A stretch of 64,000 nt of DNA, taken from positions 53,225,358-53,289,357 of the forward strand of contig CM055315.2 in assembly GCA_029255685.2 (NCBI GenBank), in the 5' to 3' direction. This DNA comes from Silene conica (lineage: Eukaryota > Streptophyta > Magnoliopsida > Caryophyllales > Caryophyllaceae). Shown in pieces: positions 11,301 through 21,792 of this stretch. Position numbers and translations under genes: made by a program. The notes beneath the pieces are model-generated. The model was not told the origin of the DNA, made no database searches, and saw only the letters and a program-made list of their open reading frames with translations. Every line of letters begins with the position of its first letter. Position 1 is the first letter of the stretch.

Positions 11301-11748
11301 GAGAGATAATTCTGTAGCTGGAACGAGAGTCCATGATCGCTACAAGCTTGTAGAAGTGAATCACACTCGAACCTATTCTAAATATGATCCATTTATACTT
11401 GCACAACAAGCTCAGCAAATTTATTATGCATCGTCACCTAGCACAAGTAAAGATAGACAACAAAAGAATTGGTGTGCGGTAATTAAAACAAAGGCGCGAT
11501 CAGAAGTCGACACATCCTTTTTCCAAGAAGAAGTTGTATCAGAGTCCATTCTGTCTCCAGTAGATCAAGAAGTCATTTATGGAAATGAGATAGAATCGGG
11601 AGAGGAGCTAGAAGATGATGAAATGGAGGGGCAAGATCAGTTACAAGATAATAATGATGAAGAGTTAGAAGAGGAGGAAGAGGATGATGACGAGGAGGAG
11701 GAGGTAGAAGAAGAAGAGGATGACGATGATGATGATGATGATGAGTAA
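8347..11748 (+). CDS. TNP2-type CACTA transposase (TNPD-like)
   Basis: This 1133-residue uninterrupted frame is the catalytic transposase of the CACTA element, which cuts and joins the element ends. The N-terminal transposase-associated domain covers about residues 5-85, with RSWMY at 6-10 and a CPCTKC cluster at 50-55. A CPGGC and TKCKKC cysteine cluster lies around 218-240. The Transposase_21 core covers about 335-570, with TDG (D340), SDFPAYG (D433) and NLDVMHIEKN (559-568), motifs expected to carry the acidic catalytic residues. A DUF4218-like region spans about 655-800 and a DUF4216-like region about 945-1020. The protein ends in a run of about 50 mostly acidic residues. The ATG at 8347 is chosen because the conserved domain begins right after it. 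All key motifs are present, so it looks functional. The TNPA-like gene follows 113 bases downstream. Confidence 0.97.
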   Translation: MKRFERSWMYEERVDKKKRPNARFVKGVRGFIEFARCSESYDFEQRKLRCPCTKCKNLKYLPEVEVEEHLITNGFFPNYYNWISHGEKYSSDPEHSSEPENPYREMVLDAFESNIFTNPDRVPITEEEDPNPKAKAFFDMLRDSEKTLYEGSRMSLLQVASRIVTLKCEFNMPFKAVDSIATLIEDVIPDNNIMTRNFYNTKKVVKGLQLPHEKIDACPGGCMLFWKDDALLTKCKKCQSDRYETSEGNIILKGKKGKKSGKTKKPISLHPLIYLPLAPRLQRLYATKNIANQMRWHKENPRTPGKMCHPSDGEEWKRFDSLYPDFAEEPRNVRLGLCTDGFDPFGQFGRPYSCWPVMLTPYNLPPWLCSKRQFIFLSLLIPGPHNPKNNLDVYLQPLVEELKYLWEVGIETFDVSKKQNFQLRASLLWTVSDFPAYGMLSGWATAGRMACPYCMDNSKAFYLPNSKKISWFDCHRCFLPDGHVHRKNKKAFLKGKEVLEDAPDRLPGDAVWEAIRELPSTNDGTEEEFRELKKKKSGWFKRSIFWDLPYWKTKLIRHNLDVMHIEKNFFELLIHTIMDVKGKTRDNIGSRIELKKFCDRPKLHIRRDGSMPKAPFTLDKAQRKVLCDWVKDLKFPDGYASDFSRCVDLKELKLRGLKSHDCHVFMERLLPVALKNLLPTTVWNAVTEISQFFRDLCSSTISVDDMIRLEDQIPEILCKLEMIFPPSFFNSMEHLPIHLPYEAKVGGPVQYRWMYPFERFLNHVKKKIGNKARVEGSICNAYLTEEIANFCSFYFEKHIDTKAKDLNIEEADELDTSIPKCFHVQDDEGCSSAGGTRFLDDKEYNRAHLYVLSNCEVLEPYEAKFVKDFMTDHPNVKREDVWSKHEEQFPGWFRKHVVKLNIQDDVVRCLALGPSRKVVTWKHYLVNGFKFHTFDYGKSKAKCNYGVTISSLDGNDYYGILEDIFELCYNGRERGYKAVLFKIQWRDNSVAGTRVHDRYKLVEVNHTRTYSKYDPFILAQQAQQIYYASSPSTSKDRQQKNWCAVIKTKARSEVDTSFFQEEVVSESILSPVDQEVIYGNEIESGEELEDDEMEGQDQLQDNNDEELEEEEEDDDEEEEVEEEEDDDDDDDDE

Positions 11749-11853
11749 AAGTAGTATGAGGTTTTCATCCTATATATTTATTTAGGTCCTGTTTTTTACC
11801 AACATTATTTATTATGTTATATATATGTATGTTAACATTTTTCCTGCAATTAT

Positions 11854-11855
11854 AG
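11854..11855 (+). promoter_or_regulatory. Probable 3' splice site just upstream of the TNPA-like ATG
   Basis: A pyrimidine-rich stretch ending TGCAATTATAG is followed six bases later by the ATG at 11862. This is a good acceptor and suggests that the leader of the downstream gene is spliced from further upstream, as in maize En/Spm, where both proteins come from one alternatively spliced transcript. Confidence 0.55.
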
Positions 11856-11861
11856 GTTCAC

Positions 11862-13441
11862 ATGGCTCGTGGAGGAGGCAGGCAACGGGGCGGTTTTAGT
11901 GGTAGTGGCGGGGACAGTAGCTCGGCCCGATCACAGGGGGAGGAGGAGGTCCGTGTGTCGACTGACAGTGAGGAGGAGGAGGAGGTCCGTGTACCCCGCC
12001 ATACTGACGGCAGGATCATCCTTGATCCGACGGGTCTTTGGTAATTTTTTATTCACTAGTTGTTTATTTATTTATTAATTTTATTCAAACTAGTCTTATT
12101 AATTAACATTCATGTTTGGTTTCAGGTTTAAACATCAAACAACGGTTCGTGGCGTCACCAATAGCATTCAAGAGAACATGGTTCACGGCGTCACTTGTTG
12201 GACGAATGCTAGTGACGAGGACAAGGAGATGTGGTACAACGCCTTTCGGGTACGTATATAAGTCTTTACTTTAATTATTTATTTTTTATAAATTCATGGT
12301 TGATTTGTTTCTCTAATAACTCTTCTTTTTTTGGTAGCGTGTCTTCTATTGGCCAAGTGCGCTTGATCGACTGGCTTGGGATCGATTCAATGATGTTGGT
12401 CAAAGGAGGCTGAAGGACATTATGTATAAGGTGTCGAGGAGGAAGACTCCGCCAACGTTCATGAAAGGTATTAATTTATTAATAATCGTATTAAAATAAA
12501 AAGTTTAACATTTTTTTAATTTATAGTAATCGTTTCTATTTTATTGGATTGTAGGTCAGTCATATGAAGAATTCACTAAGTACAGAGAAAATCCTGAGTT
12601 CAAGCAAAAGTCGGCGCGGAACAAGGCGAACAAGAGGGGTGGAAATGATCCCGAAGCGGAGGTTGGCGCTACTCATTATGGTGGGTCTCAGTCATTCCAT
12701 GAACGCGTGACGATAACTGTAAGTATTTACTCTTGTGATTTAATTTATCACTTTTATCTTGAAGTATATATTTAGCTTTAAATTTTAATTAACTGACTAA
12801 CACTTCATGAATTTATTATTTTTTTTATAGGCAAGGAAAAATAAGGGCCAGCTACAATCGGTTGTAGATCTCTTCCTTGAGACACATGCCAAAAAGGGAA
12901 GGAAAGGGTTCGTCTTCGTAAATGCTGGAGATCGCGAATTATATGTAAGTGTTATTGTATAAAGCATTTAAAAAATGATTTATAATCAATGATTTATTTA
13001 TATGTAAGTGTTATTGTATATATTATTAATAATGTTTCATTTTTTTTGTAGGAAACATTTCTTAAACGAAAGAAGGCGAACCCTGACATCTCCGACAATC
13101 AGCTATGGTATGAATTGGTAGACGGTTTTCATAAAGGAGGAGTCTATGGAGCCGGTTCAGCTAAAGAGCTCTTTTATGAACCGCCGGCAAGAAGAGGGTC
13201 CTCGTCCCAGCATCAACCCTATGTTCCTGGTTTGGTCAGTCACCTTCAGATGCAACTAGCTGAGAAGGATAGAAGGGACGCCGAACGAGATGAAGAGCTG
13301 AGGAGAATGAAAGAAGAGATGGAAAGGATGTCTTCCTACTTTGCTAATTGTAACAGCGGTTGGCGTCCACAGGATCGGGATCCAAGAGATCCCGATTATG
13401 GAGGTGGCAGTGGGGCGGGAGCATCTTTTCCAGTGTCGTAG
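11862..13441 (+). CDS. TNPA-like Ptta/En/Spm protein, six exons
   Basis: This is the accessory DNA-binding protein of the CACTA element. I assign exons 11862-12040, 12126-12249, 12338-12467, 12555-12718, 12831-12944 and 13052-13441. All introns are GT-AG, reading phase is kept throughout, and the product is 366 residues. The N-terminus is Gly/Arg-rich and then acidic. The Transposase_24 (Ptta/En/Spm) body follows, with LWFKHQTTVRG across exons 1-2, FYWPSALDRLAWDRFND in exon 3, HYGGSQSFHER in exon 4, KKGRKGFVFVNAGDREL in exon 5 and GVYGAGSAKELFYEP in exon 6. A charged coiled coil lies at about 13250-13330. Family members are thought to bind the subterminal repeats. Exon edges are by eye and unsupported by transcripts. 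Confidence 0.88.
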
Positions 13442-13693
13442 TTTGTGACTCTTGTTTCTAGTGACTCTTATGTTTAGTGTTGGATAATTTTAAGTTTAGT
13501 GTTGGATAATTTTAAGTTTAGTGCTTGAATTTCGTACTTTGTAATCCAAATCACTTTTATTTATTTAAGCGATCAGATTTGGCATCAATTGGGTTGTGCG
13601 CTGCTCTTCTTTGGTTTGCTTGCAGGTTTTACAGTAGTAGCTACGGATTTGGCTAGGACAAAACCGAATTTTATGGGCAAATACATGTAAAAT

Positions 13694-14062
13694 TAGCGAC
13701 CGAACATGTAAAATTAGCGACCACTGTCGGTCGCTAAACCCCTGTAACTTTTTTTTCATTGGCGACCACTTAGCGACCGATGTCAGTAGCTAAATTAGCG
13801 ACTGAAATCGGTCGCCAATTTAGCGACTGAAAACGGTCGCCAAATTAGCGACTGAAATCGGTCGCTAATTTAGCTACCGCAGTCGGTCGCTAAATTAGCG
13901 ACCACTATCGGTCGCCCGCCTTTTTTTCACCGGTCGCTAAATTTGGCGACCAGTATCGGTCGCTAAAAGCGACTACAGCCTGCGACTAAGGGCGTGCGAC
14001 TGAAATTGGTCGCTAAAATTAGAAGGGCGACCGCTTGTGGTCGCTAATTTCAGTCGCAATCT
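13694..14062. repeat. Right subterminal repeat array of the CACTA element
   Basis: About twenty GCGACC/GGTCGC motifs in both orientations are embedded in TTAGCGACTGAAATCGGTCG-like units, inverted relative to the left array. The whole stretch also occurs at 1-471. Confidence 0.9.
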
Positions 14063-14080
14063 GACGTATCTGTTGTAGTA

Positions 14081-14412
14081 TCACAACCCAAAACAATCCC
14101 ATTTGACTCCATTTACGAAAAGTCGTAGAGAATGGATTAAGGCTATGCCTAAACTGTACCATCTTGGGAGAGTAGTCTTTAGTCTAAGAATTGACTCACA
14201 AGAATACTATAGCAGCTCTTGCCACGACCCGGCTATTATAAAATTTCCAGAACTCTATAAGCGGTCACATTGCCCGACAGAGTGTCTCTTGCAGTCTGCC
14301 TATGTGATCGACTAGTCATCACATATGACTCTATGGCACTTCAACTTGCTATCAGTCGCCTCACATTCTAGTCGCTTTGAGATGTCACCTCACGTAAGCG
14401 GCTAGGGGCTAT
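14081..14412 (-). mobile_element. Copia internal piece between CACTA and solo LTR (fossil)
   Basis: This continues the minus-strand copia internal region after the CACTA insertion. It ends at GCTAT (14408-14412), which is repeated after the next insertion at 17600-17604. No coding sequence is recognised. Confidence 0.6.
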
Positions 14413-17400
14413 TGTAACACCCCGATATTTTCTGTATTGTAAATTTAAAGATTTAATTGAATTTCAAGAATAATTTATATTTTATTAAATTTCGTAAATA
14501 TCTTTTTGTAATAAGAATATTTCGTTTTAAAGCTTTTTAGTTTCAATTTATGTTTCGAGTTTTATAAATCTATGTTTCGGTTTTTATTTTCGAGAAATGA
14601 CATGTATGGTGGATAATTTCATGAAATGTGCTTTACTTGCATATTTTTGTCCCATCTTGAGTAATAATAGACTTGAGAGGTTGTTTCTGTCTTAATTAGT
14701 CAAATCCGAGTCCATTCCGACTCATTAAATAAATTCCGAGTCATTCCCAACTCAAAACTCCCATATACTGATAGTGTTATGTTTCATTCATTCCACACAA
14801 CTCATTAACTCCCTTCATTCTCTTCAACAAACACCAAAAACCCTTCACCATTGTTGGTGTTCCTCAAGAACACAAATCCGCCTCTACCGCCTTCGTTCCT
14901 TGCTCAAATTCCGAGTTCTTGGTAGGTATGTTCTCCTCTTCTTCTTCTCCTTCTTCTCATGTCTTTAAAAGTTAGCATTGTTGTGCTTTCGGAAAACCCC
15001 TTTTTTTCTAGGGTTAGATTGTGACCCGTTTTTCCTTTTGTTCTTGAGCGAGAATGGATGTATGGACTTCAATGAAGGATTCTTTGAAGATTTGAAGTGC
15101 TTTAATGGTAACTTTGAGACGTTACTCGATTTTAAGTCAAAAATGAATTGTGTATGGTTGTGGTTGTTTAATTTATGAAATTATGAGCATTGTGTTGATT
15201 GATTTCTGAAATTGGGAAGTATTGAGTTGTTTAGTTATCTTCTAATCGATTGAAATGAGATTCATGGTTGATTTGGTGGTATTGAATGATAAATGCCGCT
15301 TATAGTTAATGGGTAAGTTAGTATCCGTCACATGCTTAGTTCGTCTCATCAATATAATAATTTCCAATTGATTTAATCCGTGTTTGGGTTGATAAATGTT
15401 GCTTGTTATCGTTTAGTTACGAGTACATGTTGTCATATATACGAGAATGAATAGCGTTACGTGTTGGATATATTGCGTAGTAACTATCTTGCATTGTCGA
15501 ATAAGGAACCAAAGAGCGAGCACACGGACTTAGCACGGCTGGGCAGCAGCCCGTGGGAACCGCACGCCTGCGGCCTGGCCATGCGCAAGCTGCGGTATTT
15601 AGCGCAGGCTGCGGTTTTGTCTGACAGCAGCATATTCGAAAGGCCATATCTCTCTCGTTTCTTATCCAAATGAGGCGTGTGACCTATCGTTGGAAAGCTA
15701 AGATCACAAGCTTTCACCTCCATTTGACCTTGCATCAATAGGAGCTATAGAACTCGAGATATAGTCGTTTGAAGTTGACCCTTGGGAAACCGAGTTTTCA
15801 ATTCTTCATTTTGGCTCTTCCTTGTGTATGCCAAGGCTTAAATTCTTCCTTTTTGCTTGCTTCTCTTTACTTTGCACTTATTCCCTTGGTTAAGCTTTGC
15901 CTCTCCTTCTCCTCCTTGATATATGAATATATTATATGAGTTTCGTAAATTATACTTCCGTTAGCCTCATGTTAATCGACCATACGCTTAGTAATAAAAA
16001 GCTACTTATCGTGTTGTTGCTCGTTCGGACATTTGTTGAGTATGTTAAATCATTATAAAACTTCTATTAAAGTGTATACAATTATCATTTATGATTCATG
16101 ACTCGAATTACGTATATTCTTCATGTTAATTCACATACTTACGACATGAACTTGTCATCAAATGCTAGTTATTTTATTTCCCGAATGAAATGTAAAATTG
16201 TGCATGAGACTCGTCACATGAATTCTCTTTATTGTATTACTCATGTGGGTAAAATGTTTGGATACTTCCGTTGTTGTTGCATGGTTGAATGCTTAAGCCG
16301 TTTTAGTAGCTCAACTGAGGAGGAAGACCCCCCGGTCGGGCAACCGGAAGGGAAACCGGCTCCCACTTCAAGTTAGCTTCTCAAAACTAGCTTAAGTGTT
16401 ATCTTGATTGCTTTGAAGCTCACATATTCTAAATGGGTTAGTTAACGGTTATGTTAGCTGGCGTAGTAATGTCAACGGTTATGTTGTCTTACTTATATTT
16501 TGATAATGGTTATGTTATCTCAAGTTGAGTCGGGTAACGGTTATGTTACCTTGCATGTGTTTGGATGATGGTTATGTCATTCCAAGTTGTGTTGGTGACG
16601 GTTATGTCACCTAGTTTGTGAATAGATAGCGGTGGTACGATTTGTGTATCATTGTAATGAACTAATGCCACCCGGTTATGGGTTTTGTCTATGTTCGGGA
16701 TTGTTCGGAGGTCGTGCTAATGCGCTCCCGTAGTTGGAGGTCGTGCTAATGCGCTTCGGTCCCCGTGTGTCGTTCGGTGTAGGTTATTACATCGAGAGGT
16801 CTGGCCAGGTCTTAGGCATATAGTCAGCGGTTATGCTATACATAGATTCGGTGTCGTGCTTATGCGTCCCGATAGCTAGTGTCGTCGTGGTTATGCGATC
16901 TAGCGGTCATTGGTAACGGTTATGTTCCCTGACGGCGTTCATTCTATTCTTGTATGTTCTGTGATTGGCCATGCCATCTAGTGTTGGCCTCTGAGAAAAT
17001 TACTTGCTTGTTGTTTGTGTGAATGAACATGCCATCAAGTGTTGGCCGCTGAGTCATTCACTTGAGTTAATTATCCGTTTGATATAGTTCACTTGATGAC
17101 CGTGTTTGTAGTTCACATGTTGGTTCATGCTTGATCATGCTTGTCATATTTGAATATGTCATATTTGAGTATTTATCTTGGTATATGCATGTTCATATGT
17201 ATACGTTGTGTTGTATTACCGTTTACGTGTTTTCTGACAAAAAGTGGCTGGGAGAACCTCGAGTTACTCCCCACTGACTGTGGCGTACATGTTTCATGTA
17301 TGTAGGTTGGTGCTGTTTGGGGAAGACGTGTGGCTAGCGAGCATTGTTGATTAGTCGACAAGTTACCTATTTACGTTTAGCTTAGATTTAATTCTGTTGC

Positions 17401-17599
17401 TATCGAAGGATACCTTATCCCTTGTAAACTTTCATTTATCTTGTATAAGTTATAATTTTTCTTTAGTTTTAAATCTTCCGCATGTTGTTTTTGATATTCC
17501 GCGATTAAGTTTATTTATATATGTCGAAAGTTTTTAAAATACCGTATTTTCCGCTGCAAGTTGCTTGTTTATTTTTATGTAATATCGCGGGGTGTGACA
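14413..17599 (+). mobile_element. Solo Ty3/gypsy-like LTR with perfect 5-bp target duplication
   Basis: The 3187-bp LTR starts TGTAACACCCCGATATTTTC and ends CGCGGGGTGTGACA. GCTAT flanks it on both sides (14408-14412 and 17600-17604). No primer site or polypurine tract adjoins it, so it is a solo LTR left by recombination between the two LTRs of one insertion. It has a GC-rich imperfect-palindrome patch (about 15535-15620) and a GGTTATG minisatellite (16445-16950). Its closest relative here is the LTR at 36372. Confidence 0.85.
16445..17060 (+). repeat. ACGGTTATG-based degenerate minisatellite in the solo LTR
   Basis: At least ten copies of ACGGTTATGTTA and variants occur every 30-50 bases, followed by GTCGTGCTAATGCG-like units and two ATGCCATCAAGTGTTGG-like units near 16975 and 17030. 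The LTR at 36372 has the same type of array at about 38095-38240. Confidence 0.75.
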
Positions 17600-19539
17600 G
17601 CTATACTAAGTCAATCCAGTTCACTTATGGGGTTCAATATTGTCTCTCACAACCCATTTGGATTTTGACAGTATCTTTCATCTTGAGTTAATTATAACTC
17701 AAATGACATTGTGGTGCAAAAACAGTCAATACTATTTCATTGCATTTGATGCACGATCATCAATTTGTATTAGTGTTTTACGAATAAACCTTTTATTCAT
17801 GATTCTAAAACTTACAAATTTTGGTCTCCTTCCATCTCATATTATCTCATATAATATGATCTTAATTAAGCACACATCTAGAACTCATTCTAGATCTTTA
17901 GTTCCCTTTTTTCTGAGGGAAGCTCCCACTGTTATCTTATAACTCGTGACATATTGATATACTAGAGGGATTAAAGAATCACTCAAAATTATCTACTCAC
18001 TTATGTGCTGAAATCTATATTGTAGTTATTAGTGATTTCATCACTCTTACTATTTTCAAACATATTGGCTATTTCATCAAGGTTATTCATATCTAACCAT
18101 TTTGATTTCTAATGGGCGACCTTTTTTTTTATCAATATAATAAACCTTCCCGTAAAGCTCCATCATCGTATGATATAAGGTATTTTGTTCATCTAGAATT
18201 GAGGACCTCTTATTCTTTACACCTTAAAGAATCACCCATCCTCTCTAAATGGTAGGTTCAATTCTTTAATGAATATTGCTCCCACTAAAAACAATATCAC
18301 TCGATTTCTTAAATGAACCTTTCATTTCTCGCATGTGAATCTTTTGCTATCAATTAAATCATTATCATTATCAATATCCCTATAGTGATCTACCTTTATT
18401 CAATCAACATCACATCTTTCATGTCTTCGTTTCCTCGAGACGAAAATGACATGATATTACCTTATAACTACATTGAGAGAATTGAGATGATTTCTTCTCT
18501 TTTATCTTATAATTTTAGAAAAATCATTTGTTAAGGAACCGTTTTCCTTCCGATTTCATACGGGGTTTCATCATATCCTCTCTTTGAAACAATGAACATA
18601 AGGAACCTTTCCTCTTGTGTCCTCCCGTAGTTTCTTCATTGTCCTCTCGTAGTTTCTTCAATTCATTCATTTAGGGTTCTTCTTAAGACTCCCATGTAGG
18701 AATCTTCTCTAAGATCCTTTATTTATATCATTGATTTGCGAGCGAAATATTTTCTCCCACTCTATCCTTTTAACAATAACCTTTATTTGTATAAGGATAG
18801 CAATTTTCGATTTAACCAATGCATATGAATGTTTGAAGTTTTATAGGTGCATGTGATGTATACATTCTCATTTTCACTTAAAATGATCATCGTATAATGA
18901 ATTAATGATTTCTTAATTTGATTGAAAGTATCTCATGAGGTGTAGTTCTCCGTTTTAATCACCACTTTGATTATATTATATTGATCGTATCAATGTGACT
19001 TATTTTGTGATAAAAATCACTATTATTCATGTTTTAACAAGGTATGCAATTCTTTTTAGGAATCAAGGAATTGATTAAGAACAAAAGTAGTGACTTGGGT
19101 TAAAAATCAAGTCACCAATATCCAAAATACAACTATTGTTTAGGATTTGTATCCTTGTCATACAAGAAGAGACATTGTTCTTTAAAATTAAAGTGCATAG
19201 ATGAAAGAAGACAATAATAAAATTAGAGCCAAGCTCTTCAAGTCTTCAATCAAATGGATGCTACCATAGTCATCCATGTAAGGAACTTCATGCTTCCTTT
19301 TCCTTGCCCTTATCTTTATAAGATTCCCCTTTAAAACAATTTAAAAGGGGTGATAGTCAACAACTTGTATCGCCATACAAAAGTTAACAAAATAACATGA
19401 ATGTAAACGAGAATTATAACCTATTGCAAGAACCTTTCCATTTTTGAGGTCGCTCAAGTATTTGGGGCAATTTTGTTTCCAATGACCTAACTTTGTGCAA
19501 TAATGACACTTGTCTTCAACCTTTTCAGAGAATTCTCGT
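17600..19539 (-). mobile_element. Copia internal region with gag zinc-knuckle remnant (fossil)
   Basis: This is AT-rich minus-strand internal sequence of the split copia element. Near 19460-19512 the minus strand encodes a CX2CX4HX4C zinc knuckle (CHYC, then GHWKQNC), typical of retrotransposon nucleocapsid. The rest (17600-19430) shows no recognisable reverse transcriptase or integrase. The region ends where the tandem large-LTR array begins. Confidence 0.6.
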
Positions 19540-21792
19540 TTAGAGTGATGTGATCATATGATTTTGGTGTTTCGAAATGTCCATATGATATCTTGTTATT
19601 AAATAACTATCTTAACTATGTAATATATATTGTTTGGTATTTGAATAAGAATGAACAGATGTATATGTTATAGTAATCCATGTCTGGTGATATGCATGCG
19701 GCTATATGATCCCGGAACCCTTAGGTAGAGATACAGTATCATGATATGCGCAATGAGTTGCTGCTAAGTAGCACCTTAGTGATTTATAGGATATAATTCC
19801 GTACCCTAATAAGTGGTGTTGGCACGATAATAGAAACTAATGCATTGACTATACATACATGATTATTGAGTTATTTAGTTGACTTTATTTTCGGCTTCAC
19901 AATCTTTTCCGTTTTCTAGATGACAATTACATGTTAATATGGCGCAATGTGATTTCAATGTTTCAAATGGTATGTCAACATGTTTTAGAGGAAGAATTGT
20001 TGTGTTCAAGTGTGATAATGTGAAACACTTTTTTTTAGGAACCAAAATTGTAATAAAATTTCCAGTATGTTCTCTTGTTCGTAAAGGCTGTTATTTAAAT
20101 TGTGTTTTCTATATGAATGTGAAAATTTTATGTGAGATAACCTTCTGATTTAGCTTTCTAATGCTTTTGGTTTCGTGTTAATACGAATTATATTTTGAGA
20201 GAAATAAACATTTTAGTTGACAGTGGTCAGATTGTTACTGTACATTTCTGTTTTGACCCATGTTTTTGCAAAGGAAATAATTTGAAACTTGATTATTGTT
20301 TGTGCATAGTTCCAAGTCCACTGTTTAGAATATTCATTCATGTTTTCAAAATGATATGCCACGTAAAATCGAAACGGGTCGTTATGTAATTGTGATTCTT
20401 GCAAGTGGCCCAAATTTCCGTCTAACTGCAGTAAGGTTTCTGTTCAGATTAATTGAGTCGTATAAATCGTTATAAATAATTCTCTTAAGATATGCTTTTG
20501 ACTTATTTTCCTATAATTAGTTATTTCATTATATTTTCTAAAAACTATAATAGCTCGCAAAATAGCTAAGCGGTTATTTAATTATGATTTTTGGAAATTG
20601 CTGCGTGATATATAATTGTTGAAATGATAAAGTTTTATATTAAAAGTTGAATCAAATGTGAATTTTGTGATGTAACCATGTAACACACTGTTATGTCATT
20701 AGTAACATGAACAGTAGGCATATGATATGAATATGAACGCTATTATATGATAATGTAACCATGTCATTTCGTTGGGCTTTATATAAAGTAGTTTCAATTA
20801 TACGGACACTATTGCTTTTATTGCCATGACCTCAAAATAATTATGTGGTGTACATATGTATTGCTAAAATCATGTTCATCAGAGAAGAGTCTGGACACGT
20901 GGTAGAATAAATTTAACTGGTAAAATCATTAGCGATATAGCAATCTAATTGTTATAAGTAAGTGTGAGTATTGTGAACAATGTGAATCTTGTTGATGTTC
21001 TTCCATATATTAATGGTATATTTTTTGTCTAGTTCCCTGCGATTTTAATCTTTATAATTTCTTCATGTATATTGTTATGTCACAAAGTGGATTGCACACT
21101 GCTATGTTTAAAATCTGATCGCAATATATTGAATTTATTAATTGGTTTAACTTCTTTATACCTGGAGATGCTAAGCTGTTTTCCTTGTCTACATTGGTGT
21201 AAATATGTTAAATTGTGTTAAATAAGATTTCAAGGGTATATACGTTTTAACTACCCTAATTTTGTTTTACTGCGTAATGTGAAATTGCCAACTATGTTTG
21301 ATTGCCTTAAAAGCCGGATGATAGTTGTCTAGTATAGGGTAATTAACTTATCAGATGACTTATGACTGTTGTTTCGATGATTGCTTGAACACTGGATGTG
21401 TTCGATGATTGCTGGAACGCTGAATGTGGAATTTTGTAATGGGGTTACGAGGACGTAACCATGCTTTAAGGAGGATAGGATGGTAAAATCTTAAAGGTTT
21501 ATGATATGACTAGTTGTTATAGCATGTAAAATTGATATGTCGTGATTGTTCGAATATACTTATAATCATGTTTACTTCTGTTATGCATTATATTGTAATT
21601 CGTGAAGTATCTTTTAACTTAGTCATGCGTTGAACTTTGGGGACAAAGTTCTCTTAACGAGGGTAGAATGTAACATTTCGTGTTTTGAAGTCTATATTAG
21701 TGCTATTTGCGACTGTTTCATGCTTGTTATAAGTTCTTTACCGTTATGGGGGGGCGAACTTCGGGACGAAGTTCATTTTAAGGAGGGAAGAC
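19540..21792 (+). mobile_element. Left-truncated internal region of the array
   Basis: It matches 25132-27385 and 30724-32976. It begins at TTTAGAGTGATGTG, inside the internal region rather than at a primer site, and is fused to copia gag sequence. It ends with the polypurine tract AAGGAGGGAAGAC before the first LTR. Confidence 0.8.

Larger units (their letters stand above)
6895..14080 (+). mobile_element. CACTA (En/Spm) DNA transposon, ~7.2 kb, looks whole
   Basis: The ends are ACTACAAG at 6895 and TTGTAGTA at 14080, inverted over ACTACAA, and flanked by TCA at 6892-6894 and 14081-14083 as a likely 3-bp target duplication. Inside are subterminal GCGACC/GGTCGC arrays at both ends, an uninterrupted TNP2-type transposase and a six-exon TNPA-like gene, both on the plus strand. 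This is the standard layout of an autonomous plant CACTA element. The usual leading C of CACTA is not present at either end (A or T in its place), so the exact boundary is uncertain by one base. It sits inside the 3' part of an old copia element. Confidence 0.9.

Noticed and set aside
17600-19430. Possible copia pol in this minus-strand internal region
   Set aside because: No reverse transcriptase or integrase motif was found on either strand. Only the gag zinc knuckle near 19460-19512 is convincing.
19939-20389. Small frames repeated in all three array units (also near 25533-25983 and 31124-31574)
   Set aside because: They are alike only because the copies are young. The related internal region near 55130-55440 does not keep the frames, and no known domain is seen.
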